A DNA stretch of 40,858 bases, taken from assembly GCA_031291795.1 (NCBI GenBank), contig JARLIJ010000073.1, positions 1 through 40,858 of the forward strand. The letters are read 5' to 3'. Positions 34,863 through 40,858 of this stretch are shown piece by piece (the first letter of the stretch is position 1; the number at the start of each line of letters is the position of its first letter). The notes below the pieces were generated by a model. The model did no database searches. It saw only the letters and a list, made by a program, of their open reading frames with translations, and was not told the origin of the DNA. A program made the translations under genes and the position numbers. Origin of the DNA: Acetobacteraceae bacterium (lineage in GTDB: Bacteria; Pseudomonadota; Alphaproteobacteria; Acetobacterales; Acetobacteraceae).

Positions 34863-35660
34863 CTACTGGGCGAAGAACATCTCGGTCAGGATGTAGTCGA
34901 ACGCGAGGATCAGGATGGAGGCGCTGACCACCGCTGCGGTGGTGGCGGCGCCGACGCCCTGCGCGCCGCCGCGGCTGTTGTAGCCCTGGTAGCAGCCCAT
35001 CAGGGTGATCAGGAAGCCGAACACCGCCGCCTTGACCAGGCCGGAGACCACGTCGCCGGTCTGCACGAAGTTGACGGTGTTCATGATGTAGGTCGAGGGA
35101 TTGAAGCCCAGCTTGGCGGTCGAGACGATGAAGCCGCCCAGCACGCCAAGGATGTCGGCGATCAGCACCAGCAAGGGCAGCGCGATCACGCCGGCCAGCA
35201 GCCGCGGCGCCACCAGGTATTTCATCGGGTTGGTCGACAGCGTCGAGAGTGCGTCGATCTGGTCGGTGACGCGCATCGTGCCGATCTCGGCGGCCATCGC
35301 AGCGCCGATGCGTCCGGCCACCATCAGCCCGGCGAGCACCGGCCCCAATTCGCGCGTCACGGACAGCACGACGAGGTTGGCGATCGCGCTCTGGGCGGAG
35401 AAGCGAGAGAAGCCGGTATAGGACTGCAGTGCCAGGACCATGCCGGTGAACACGGCGGTCAGCGCCACGACCGGCAGGCTGAAATAGCCGATCTCCAGCA
35501 TCGCGCGGGCGAACAGCCGCCAATAGAACGGCGGGCGCACGATGTGCGACAGGCCGGAGGCGGCGAACAGTGCCAACGACCCGGCAACCCGGCAGGTGCT
35601 GCCCACGGCACGGCCGATCACCGCCAACGGGTCGAGGACCAGATCGAGCATGGCGGTCAC
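34863..35660 (-). CDS. mlaE: MlaE-like ABC transporter permease (phospholipid transport)
   Basis: This is a 265-aa membrane protein. VVALTAVFTGMVLALQSYTG, VTRELGPVLAGLMVAGRIGA and AAEIGTMRVTDQIDAL are the recognised MlaE texts in order. It should form the membrane channel of the retrograde phospholipid transporter with MlaF. The GTG at 35660 overlaps the alr stop as GTGA; an ATG at 35651 lies 5 nt after that stop and is nearly as good. The matching ATPase gene lies about 1.5 kb downstream behind the Fur-box cassette. Confidence 0.94.
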   Translation of the reverse strand: MTAMLDLVLDPLAVIGRAVGSTCRVAGSLALFAASGLSHIVRPPFYWRLFARAMLEIGYFSLPVVALTAVFTGMVLALQSYTGFSRFSAQSAIANLVVLSVTRELGPVLAGLMVAGRIGAAMAAEIGTMRVTDQIDALSTLSTNPMKYLVAPRLLAGVIALPLLVLIADILGVLGGFIVSTAKLGFNPSTYIMNTVNFVQTGDVVSGLVKAAVFGFLITLMGCYQGYNSRGGAQGVGAATTAAVVSASILILAFDYILTEMFFAQ

Positions 35661-36814
35661 GCGGGCAGGTAGATGCGTCGGACCCGGCGGGCGAGCGAGG
35701 TAAGCACCTCGTAGCCGTTGGTGCCCGCAGCCAAGGCGAGGTCGTCCGGTGTCTGCCCCGGGCCCAGCAGGTCAAGCCAGGTGCCGGGCGCGATGGCCGG
35801 ATGGTCGGTGATATCGAACGTGGTCAGGTCCATGGAGACACGCCCTACCAGCGGGACCGGCCTGCCGTCAAAGAACGCCCTCGCACGACCGGCGATCGCG
35901 CGGTGCAGGCCGTCGGCATAGCCGATCCCCGCTGTCGCGATCCGGCTGGGCCGACCCGCCTGCCAGGTCGCGTTATAGCCAACGCCGGTACCAGCCGGCA
36001 GCGTCCGAACCGCCAGCACCCGCGCGCGCAGCCGGGCTACCTGGCGCATCGGATTGGGCTGGTTCGGGGTGGGATTGATGCCATAGAGCGCCGCCCCCGG
36101 CCGCGCGAGGTCGGACGCCCAGCCGGCACCAAGGTAGATGCCCGACGAGTTGGCGAAGCTGCGTGGCGCCGCGGGCAAGCCGGCACAGGCGGCGGCAAAG
36201 CGGGCCTGCTGGGCATGGTTCAACGGGTCGCCGGCGACCTCGGAGGAGACCAGGTGTGTCATCACGTAGCGCAGGTCGAGCCCCGCCAACCTGGAATGGT
36301 CATGCTGCAATTTTGCCAGTTCGTCAGGGTCGAGGCCGAGCCGTGCCATGCCGGTGTCGACATGCAGGATGGCGGGCAGCGCGTGCCCGCCTGCCCGCGC
36401 GGTTGCGGTCCAGGCATCGATCTCGGCGAGCGATCCCAGCACCGGCACGATGCCGCGGTCGCGGTAGAGCGGCTCGCTGCCGGGGATCAGGCCGCCCAGC
36501 ACCGCCAGCAGGGCATCCGGCAGAGCATCGCGGATTGCCAGCGCCTCATCGAGCGTGGCCACGAAGAAATGCCGGCAGCCGGCGGCCAGCAGGGCAGGCG
36601 CCACCGCGGCCGCACCCATCCCGTACGCATCAGCCTTCACCACCCCGGCCACCGGCCCGTTCGGATGCCGCTCGGCGAGTGCGCGCCAGTTGGCGACGAT
36701 TGCGCCGAGGTCGACCTCCAGCACGGCGGGACTATGCGCCATCGCCTCGCTCGTCATCGTGCCGGCCATCATCGCTGCGGGCATAATCCCTTGGGATGCC
36801 ATTCCTCCGGTCAC
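35657..36814 (-). CDS. alr: Alanine racemase
   Basis: This is a 385-aa PLP enzyme. The cofactor lysine Lys60 is in GVVKADAYGMGA and the opposite-face Tyr280 in GTGVGYNATW. The C-terminal domain has VSMDLTTFDITD. It makes D-alanine for peptidoglycan. The start is unsure: the GTG at 36814 is 3 nt after the dnaB stop, but the first 25 residues hold seven Met, of which six are in-frame ATG codons, and family similarity begins only near residue 28. The gene is coupled to mlaE by a 4-nt overlap and follows dnaB, a gene order seen in many alphaproteobacteria. Confidence 0.95.
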   Translation of the reverse strand: MTGGMASQGIMPAAMMAGTMTSEAMAHSPAVLEVDLGAIVANWRALAERHPNGPVAGVVKADAYGMGAAAVAPALLAAGCRHFFVATLDEALAIRDALPDALLAVLGGLIPGSEPLYRDRGIVPVLGSLAEIDAWTATARAGGHALPAILHVDTGMARLGLDPDELAKLQHDHSRLAGLDLRYVMTHLVSSEVAGDPLNHAQQARFAAACAGLPAAPRSFANSSGIYLGAGWASDLARPGAALYGINPTPNQPNPMRQVARLRARVLAVRTLPAGTGVGYNATWQAGRPSRIATAGIGYADGLHRAIAGRARAFFDGRPVPLVGRVSMDLTTFDITDHPAIAPGTWLDLLGPGQTPDDLALAAGTNGYEVLTSLARRVRRIYLPA

Positions 36815-36817
36815 CGC

Positions 36818-38317
36818 CTAGTCGCCAAAGTCCGAATGCACCAGGTCCAGATCGCCAAATCGGGTGAACTCGCCCTCGAAGAACAGTGGGATCGTGCCGG
36901 TCGGCCCATGGCGCTGTTTCGCAATGATCAGGTCCGCCTTGTTGTGCGCCTTCGACATCCGCTGTTGCCACTCTTCCATTGCCGTGTGGAATTTCTCGGA
37001 ACTGCCCTCGAACGCGATTTCCTTGGGCATCTTCTGCTCCAGGTAGTACTCGTCGCGATAGACGAACATGACCGCATCCGCGTCCTGCTCGATGGTGCCC
37101 GATTCACGCAGGTCGGAAAGCTGCGGGCGCTTGTCCTCGCGGTTCTCCACCTGGCGGGAGAGCTGCGACAGGGCGATCACGGGGAGCGCCAGCTCCTTGG
37201 CCAGCGCCTTCAGGCCCTGGGTGATCTGGCTGATCTCCAGCACGCGGTTCTCTGGCCGCGTGCCGGCCGAGGGGCGCATGAGCTGGAGGTAATCGACCAC
37301 CACCAGCGCCAACCCTTTGGTCCGCTTCAACCGCCGGCAGCGGGTGCGCAGCGCCGACATGGTGATCGCGGGTGTGTCGTCGATCTGCATCGGCAACGCC
37401 GCGATCTCTCGCGAGACCTGCACGAACTTGTCGAAATCTTTCTGCACGATGTCGCCGCGGCGGATGCGGTCGCCGGACACCCGTGCCTCCTCGCTGAGAA
37501 GGCGGGTGGCGAGCTGTTCGGAACTCATTTCCAGCGAGAAGATCGCGACCTGTGCCCGGGGCAGCGCGTTCGGATCCTTCTCGCGCGCCTCCGCCAGCAG
37601 CGATTTGGCCGCCCCGTAGGCGATCTTGGTGGCGAGCGCTGTCTTCCCCATGCCGGGACGGCCGGCCAGGATCAGCAGATCCGACGGGTGCAGCCCGCCC
37701 ATCTTGGCATCGAGGTCGCGCAGCCCGGTGGTGAGGCCCGACACGTGGCCGGCCCGATGAAACGCCCGTTCGGCGACCAGGATGGCGTCGGTCAGTGCGC
37801 GCTCGAAGCTGACGAAGCCGCCGTCGTTGCCGCCGTCGGTGGCCAGTTGGAACAGCGCCTGCTCCGCCACCTCGATCTGGTCCTTGCCGTCCAGCTCCGC
37901 GTCGAGGCCGAACGCGTTGTTGACCACCGTCTCGCCGATGTCGATCAGCTGGCGACGCAGCCAGGCGTCGTGGATCGCGCGCCCGTACTCCCCGGCGTTG
38001 ATGATGCCGACCATCGCGGTGAGCAGCTGCGCGAGGTAGGCGGTGCCGCCGACCTCTTCCAGCACGCCGGAGTGTTCAAACTCGGCCTTCAGCATCACTG
38101 CATCGGCGAGCTGTCCGGCCTCGATGCGCCGGGCGATAGCCTGGTAGATGCGGCCATGCACCGGGTCGGTGAAATGGTCCGGGGCGAGGAACTCCGATAC
38201 GCGCTCATAGGCGCGGTTATTGGCCAGGAGCGCGCCGAGCAGCGCCTGCTCCGCCTGGATGTTGGAGGGGGGTAGCCGCTGCGAGAGTCCCAGCAGGGGG
38301 GAATCGATGGTGTTCAC
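36818..38317 (-). CDS. dnaB: Replicative DNA helicase
   Basis: This is a 499-aa hexameric helicase. The N-terminal DnaB domain (PPSNIQAEQALLGALLANN) is followed by the linker and the RecA-like core. Walker A GRPGMGKT is at residues 219-226, then FSLEMSSEQLATRLLS and VVVDYLQLM. It unwinds DNA at the replication fork with DnaC-type loader and DnaG. No intein is present. The start at 38317 is a GTG. It heads the long minus-strand block, 3 nt before alr. Confidence 0.97.
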   Translation of the reverse strand: MNTIDSPLLGLSQRLPPSNIQAEQALLGALLANNRAYERVSEFLAPDHFTDPVHGRIYQAIARRIEAGQLADAVMLKAEFEHSGVLEEVGGTAYLAQLLTAMVGIINAGEYGRAIHDAWLRRQLIDIGETVVNNAFGLDAELDGKDQIEVAEQALFQLATDGGNDGGFVSFERALTDAILVAERAFHRAGHVSGLTTGLRDLDAKMGGLHPSDLLILAGRPGMGKTALATKIAYGAAKSLLAEAREKDPNALPRAQVAIFSLEMSSEQLATRLLSEEARVSGDRIRRGDIVQKDFDKFVQVSREIAALPMQIDDTPAITMSALRTRCRRLKRTKGLALVVVDYLQLMRPSAGTRPENRVLEISQITQGLKALAKELALPVIALSQLSRQVENREDKRPQLSDLRESGTIEQDADAVMFVYRDEYYLEQKMPKEIAFEGSSEKFHTAMEEWQQRMSKAHNKADLIIAKQRHGPTGTIPLFFEGEFTRFGDLDLVHSDFGD

Positions 38318-38433
38318 GCAGGCATCCTAGACCTGTTGGCGCGATCAGACAGGGGGGACGGCCTGTGGATGGATGTGGATACCGGGGGCAAGTCGGTGCA
38401 GGCGGAATTCAATCCACCGGCGCGCCGAGCGGA

Positions 38434-38592
38434 TCGGTCCCTCTGGAATACATGCGCAACACGGGCACCGCGGCCGCCATGTTGGTGTCGCCGGTGATGG
38501 ATGGGCGGCTCTGGGGGCTGATTTCCTGCCACCACGGAACGCCTCGCCGCGTCAGCCGGGCCATGCGCACCGCCTGGGATTCGATCGGCCAG
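38434..38592 (+). pseudogene. Fossil of a bacteriophytochrome (GAF chromophore domain)
   Basis: The plus-strand text SVPLEYMRNTGTAAAMLVSP, then VMDGRLWGLISCHHGTPRRV, then SRAMRTAWDSIGQ, matches the end of the GAF domain of phytochromes (SPxHxxYLRNMGVxASMSxS..DGxLWGLIxCHHxxPRxV). It includes the CHH motif near the bilin pocket. Only about 53 residues remain, without start, PAS, PHY or kinase parts, and the frame then runs into unrelated text. The fragment sits alone between dnaB (divergent) and cfa. The gap 38318-38705 holds nothing else coding. Confidence 0.75.
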
Positions 38593-38654
38593 TGCCGCGC
38601 CCGGCATCTGGGTAAGCATGGGCGGATGGACGAGGCGGTGCAATCGCCTGCGGC

Positions 38655-38687
38655 CCCCAGGCGCCTCTGTGAGAAGGGCGCCTGGGG
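38655..38687 (-). terminator. Hairpin after cfa, possible terminator
   Basis: An 11-bp perfect stem CCCCAGGCGCC/GGCGCCTGGGG with an 11-nt loop begins 19 nt after the cfa stop on the minus strand. There is no T tract, so it may stop transcription weakly or stabilise the mRNA end. Confidence 0.55.
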
Positions 38688-38705
38688 CGGCAGCCGCTTG
38701 CAGCG

Positions 38706-39965
38706 CTACCTTCGCGCCCGTTCGCTCATCGCAGGGGCCTTCTGCCGCATCGCAGCAGCTGTTTCGGCCGCCTGGATATAGTCGCGTGTCAGCGGGACGG
38801 CGGTCTGCTGGTGTGCCATCTGGATCTGGAACACCATCTGGCCCTCGCGCCGGAATGCGATTTCGGATCCTGACAGATAGAACTCGAACATCCGGCAGAA
38901 CCGTTCGTCGTACAACGTGGCAATAGCGTCACGGTTGGCGGCGAACCGGCGACGCCAGTGGCGCAAGGTCTCGGCATAGTGCAGCCGCAGGAGCTCGACG
39001 TCCGTCGTGAACAGGCCGCTCTTCTCCAACGGCGACATCACTTCCGAAAGGGCCGGGCAGTAGCCGCCGGGGAAGATGTATTTCGCGATCCACGGATTGG
39101 TCGAGCCAGGCCCGTCGCTGCGGCCGATCGCATGCAAAAGTGCCACGCCATCGGGCTCCAGGCAGCGTGCAACCGTGTCGAAGAACGTCTGGAAGTGGCC
39201 AACCCCGACATGTTCGAACATGCCGACCGACACGATGCGGTCGAACCGCTGGTTCATCGAGCGATAGTCCAGCATCTCGAACCGAACGCGATCCTCCAGC
39301 CCTTCGGCAATAGCCCGTTTGCGCGCTTCCGCCAGTTGTTCCTGCGATAGCGTGATGCCGATGACCCGCGCACCGAAATCGCGTGCCAATGTCAGCGCCA
39401 TCCCGCCCCAGCCGCATCCGATGTCCAGCACGTTGAGATCGGGGCGGTCCAGGCACAGCTTGGCCGCGATGTGCCGCTTCTTGGCTGCCTGCGCCTCCTC
39501 TAGCGTCTCGTCCCCGCGGGGAAAATACGCGCAGGAATATTGCCGGTCGCGATCCAGGAACAGGCTGTAGAGCCGGCCGTTCAGGTCGTAATGGTGCGCG
39601 ACATTGCGCTGCGACAGGCGCGCTGGGTTATACTGGTCGATGCGCCGCTTCAGCGTGCGCAGAATGCCGCGCAACCGCACCATCGGGTGGGCCGTCGGGT
39701 TGGCCGTGAGGTTGCAAACCAACACGTCCAGCACGTCGTGGATCGAGCAGCCCTCGGGCTGCAGAGTGCCGTCCATGTAGCTCTCGCCGACACCGAGGGA
39801 GGGGTTGAGCACCAGGCGCCGGACTGTGGTGCGATCTCGAAGTGCGATCTGGGCCTGAGGTCCGTCGCCATCGCCGTAGGCCTGTAATCGTCCGTTGGGC
39901 CAGCGAACGGTCAGTCGGCCATGGACGATGAACTGCTGCAGAATGGCGTCTAAGGCAGCTTGCAT
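38706..39965 (-). CDS. cfa: Cyclopropane-fatty-acyl-phospholipid synthase
   Basis: This is a 419-aa SAM-dependent enzyme. The N-terminal lipid-binding domain (LNPSLGVGESYMDGTL) is followed by AHHYDLNGRLYSLFLD and CAYFPRGDETLEEAQ. The methyltransferase core has VLDIGCGWGGMA at 179-190. FDRIVSVGMFEHVGVGHF and FPGGYCPALSEV follow in family order. It adds a methylene group across double bonds of membrane phospholipid acyl chains, usually on entry to stationary phase or under acid stress. A promoter candidate stands at 40002-40030. The gene is followed by a hairpin. Confidence 0.95.
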   Translation of the reverse strand: MQAALDAILQQFIVHGRLTVRWPNGRLQAYGDGDGPQAQIALRDRTTVRRLVLNPSLGVGESYMDGTLQPEGCSIHDVLDVLVCNLTANPTAHPMVRLRGILRTLKRRIDQYNPARLSQRNVAHHYDLNGRLYSLFLDRDRQYSCAYFPRGDETLEEAQAAKKRHIAAKLCLDRPDLNVLDIGCGWGGMALTLARDFGARVIGITLSQEQLAEARKRAIAEGLEDRVRFEMLDYRSMNQRFDRIVSVGMFEHVGVGHFQTFFDTVARCLEPDGVALLHAIGRSDGPGSTNPWIAKYIFPGGYCPALSEVMSPLEKSGLFTTDVELLRLHYAETLRHWRRRFAANRDAIATLYDERFCRMFEFYLSGSEIAFRREGQMVFQIQMAHQQTAVPLTRDYIQAAETAAAMRQKAPAMSERARR

Positions 39966-40001
39966 CTCTCCGTCCTCATGATTCTCTATGAAGATGGGAG
40001 A

Positions 40002-40030
40002 AACATGACCAATTGGAGAGATGTCGTCAA
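40002..40030 (-). promoter_or_regulatory. Candidate sigma-70 promoter of cfa
   Basis: On the minus strand a -35 box TTGACG (40025-40030) and a weak -10 box CATGTT (40002-40007) are 17 nt apart. They would start RNA roughly 30 nt upstream of the cfa ATG. The -10 box matches only part of the consensus. Confidence 0.4.
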
Positions 40031-40082
40031 AATTGTGAACGGGTCGATGCGGTGATGGACGGTCGCTGATGCGAAAATATCA

Positions 40083-40112
40083 AAGACGCCCTCGGGGGAC
40101 CGAGGGCGTCTT
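40083..40112 (-). terminator. Terminator of the ribosomal protein operon
   Basis: A perfect 13-bp stem AAGACGCCCTCGG/CCGAGGGCGTCTT with a 4-nt loop lies 100 nt after the rplI stop. On the minus strand TTTGATATTTT follows or overlaps the stem, an acceptable T-rich tail. No other gene reads into it from that side. Confidence 0.85.
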
Positions 40113-40212
40113 CCGATGGCATCAGCGATTGCCAGCCTTCTCGATCGTTAGTCGGAATCGAGCATTTATCCGCGCACGCGCATCTTAGGAGCGCGCCGCG
40201 GCTGGAACCGGC

Positions 40213-40782
40213 TCAGGGAACGTCCGGCTGCGCATCCGCATCGAACAGCGTTGCCGGATCGAGGACTTCCTCTTCCTCCTCCGCCTCGCCGCCCACCCGT
40301 TCGCCGCGCGCCTGCTTTAAGGCTTCCTCGGGACTCCGGGCGACGTTTACGGTGACCGGGATCGACACTTCCGGATGCAACGATACCCGGACCTTGGACA
40401 GGCCGAGGTTCTTGATCGGGTGTTCGAGGATCACCTGTTGCCGGTTGATCGTCAGACCGGCTTCGGTGGAGGCGTCAGAGATGTCGCGTGCCGAGACCGA
40501 CCCGTACAGGCTGCCCGATTCACCCGCTTGGCGGATGATCACCACGGTCAGTCCGCCGACCCGTTCGGCGAGGCGCTCTGCCTCTTCCCGGCGCTTGATG
40601 TTCTGCGCTTCGAGTTGCGCGCGCTGCTCCTCGAACTTCGCGAGGTTGTTCTTATTGGCGCGGAGTGCCTTCTTCTGCGGCAACAGGTAGTTACGGGCGA
40701 AACCCGGCTTCACCCGCACCACGTCGCCCATCTGCCCCAGCTTCTCGATGCGCTGCAGCAGGATCAGTTCAACGGCGGCCAT
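40213..40782 (-). CDS. rplI: 50S ribosomal protein L9 with acidic C-terminal extension
   Basis: This is a 189-aa protein. The N-terminal rRNA-binding domain ([35 protein letters not shown]) is standard, as are the long connecting helix and the C-terminal domain ([12 protein letters not shown]). The usual length is about 150 aa. Here about 35-40 residues extend the end, with the acidic run [17 protein letters not shown]. The ATG at 40782 has GGAG upstream. It lies 12 nt after the rpsR stop, in the usual rpsF-rpsR-rplI order. Confidence 0.97.
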   Translation of the reverse strand: MAAVELILLQRIEKLGQMGDVVRVKPGFARNYLLPQKKALRANKNNLAKFEEQRAQLEAQNIKRREEAERLAERVGGLTVVIIRQAGESGSLYGSVSARDISDASTEAGLTINRQQVILEHPIKNLGLSKVRVSLHPEVSIPVTVNVARSPEEALKQARGERVGGEAEEEEEVLDPATLFDADAQPDVP

Positions 40783-40794
40783 CTGGAGTGCTCC

Positions 40795-40858
40795 TCACGC
40801 CACGATGTAGGGGAGCAGGGCCAGGAACCGGGCGCGCTTGATGGCGACCGCCAGTTCC
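40795..40858 (-). CDS. rpsR: 30S ribosomal protein S18, C-terminal end only (5' end outside window)
   Basis: The last 20 full codons are visible: ELAVAIKRARFLALLPYIVA and a stop. AIKRARFLALLPY is the invariant end of S18, which binds 16S rRNA with S6 in the small subunit. The rest of the gene lies beyond the window edge. It is followed by rplI after 12 nt. Confidence 0.93.
   Translation of the reverse strand, partial: ELAVAIKRARFLALLPYIVA

Noticed and set aside
35570-38275. 901-codon plus-strand frame opposite mlaE, alr and dnaB
   Set aside because: It spans three certain genes in antisense and has no domain of its own.

Overview
The window is a high-GC bacterial chromosomal segment. The gene set fits an alphaproteobacterium of the Rhodospirillales, most likely Acetobacteraceae: an rpsR-rplI end next to dnaB, alr and mlaE/mlaF, a cvpA-purF pair, a long ribosomal protein L9 with an acidic tail, and PHB genes. 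This placement is inferred from gene order and protein style, not from a search.

Layout. 1-3211 (+): a 5'-truncated amidase-family gene whose three catalytic residues are all replaced, a GNAT acetyltransferase and an AmpG-like transporter. 3215-7556 (-): a Bax-inhibitor-1 membrane protein with a good terminator, then a YbbA/YbbP-type ABC transporter whose two genes are separated by a perfect 27-bp inverted repeat. The ATPase gene is divergent from a TesA-like esterase (+), and the two start codons overlap. An RNA 2',3'-cyclic phosphodiesterase (thpR) follows.

8841-13497 is accessory DNA. A TauD-type dioxygenase gene on the minus strand survives as two collinear fragments, both frameshifted. 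Between them lie about 4.3 kb holding a 1026-codon DUF4214 mosaic protein without a convincing start, and a fossil of a flagellin N-terminus.

13520-18721: phaB and phaA (acetoacetyl-CoA reductase and acetyl-CoA acetyltransferase) with a CaiB/BaiF CoA-transferase upstream. A sulfotransferase with an extra N-terminal beta domain and a glycine-zipper lipoprotein face the other way. 18756-21866 (-): a CBS-pair protein, a DUF1328 peptide, an NdvA-like ABC exporter and a DUF2934 protein. 22021-27180: glutamine-dependent NAD synthetase, then a divergent pair of organic-anion carriers (DASS family and ACS-type MFS).

27675-38317 is a long minus-strand block with short gaps. In transcription order it is dnaB, alr, mlaE, a cassette led by a Fur-like box (two uncharacterised genes and a nitroreductase), mlaF, an exported protein, radA, cvpA, purF and an SDR. 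It mixes replication, repair, purine and envelope genes. mlaE and mlaF, which should make one lipid transporter, are separated by the cassette. 38434-38592 holds a fossil of a bacteriophytochrome. The window ends with cfa (cyclopropane fatty acid synthase), a strong terminator, rplI and the 3' end of rpsR.

No tRNA, rRNA, CRISPR array or intact transposase was recognised. The most unusual parts are the fossil-rich island at 8.8-13.5 kb, the triple-mutant amidase homologue, and the Fur-box cassette inside the mla genes.
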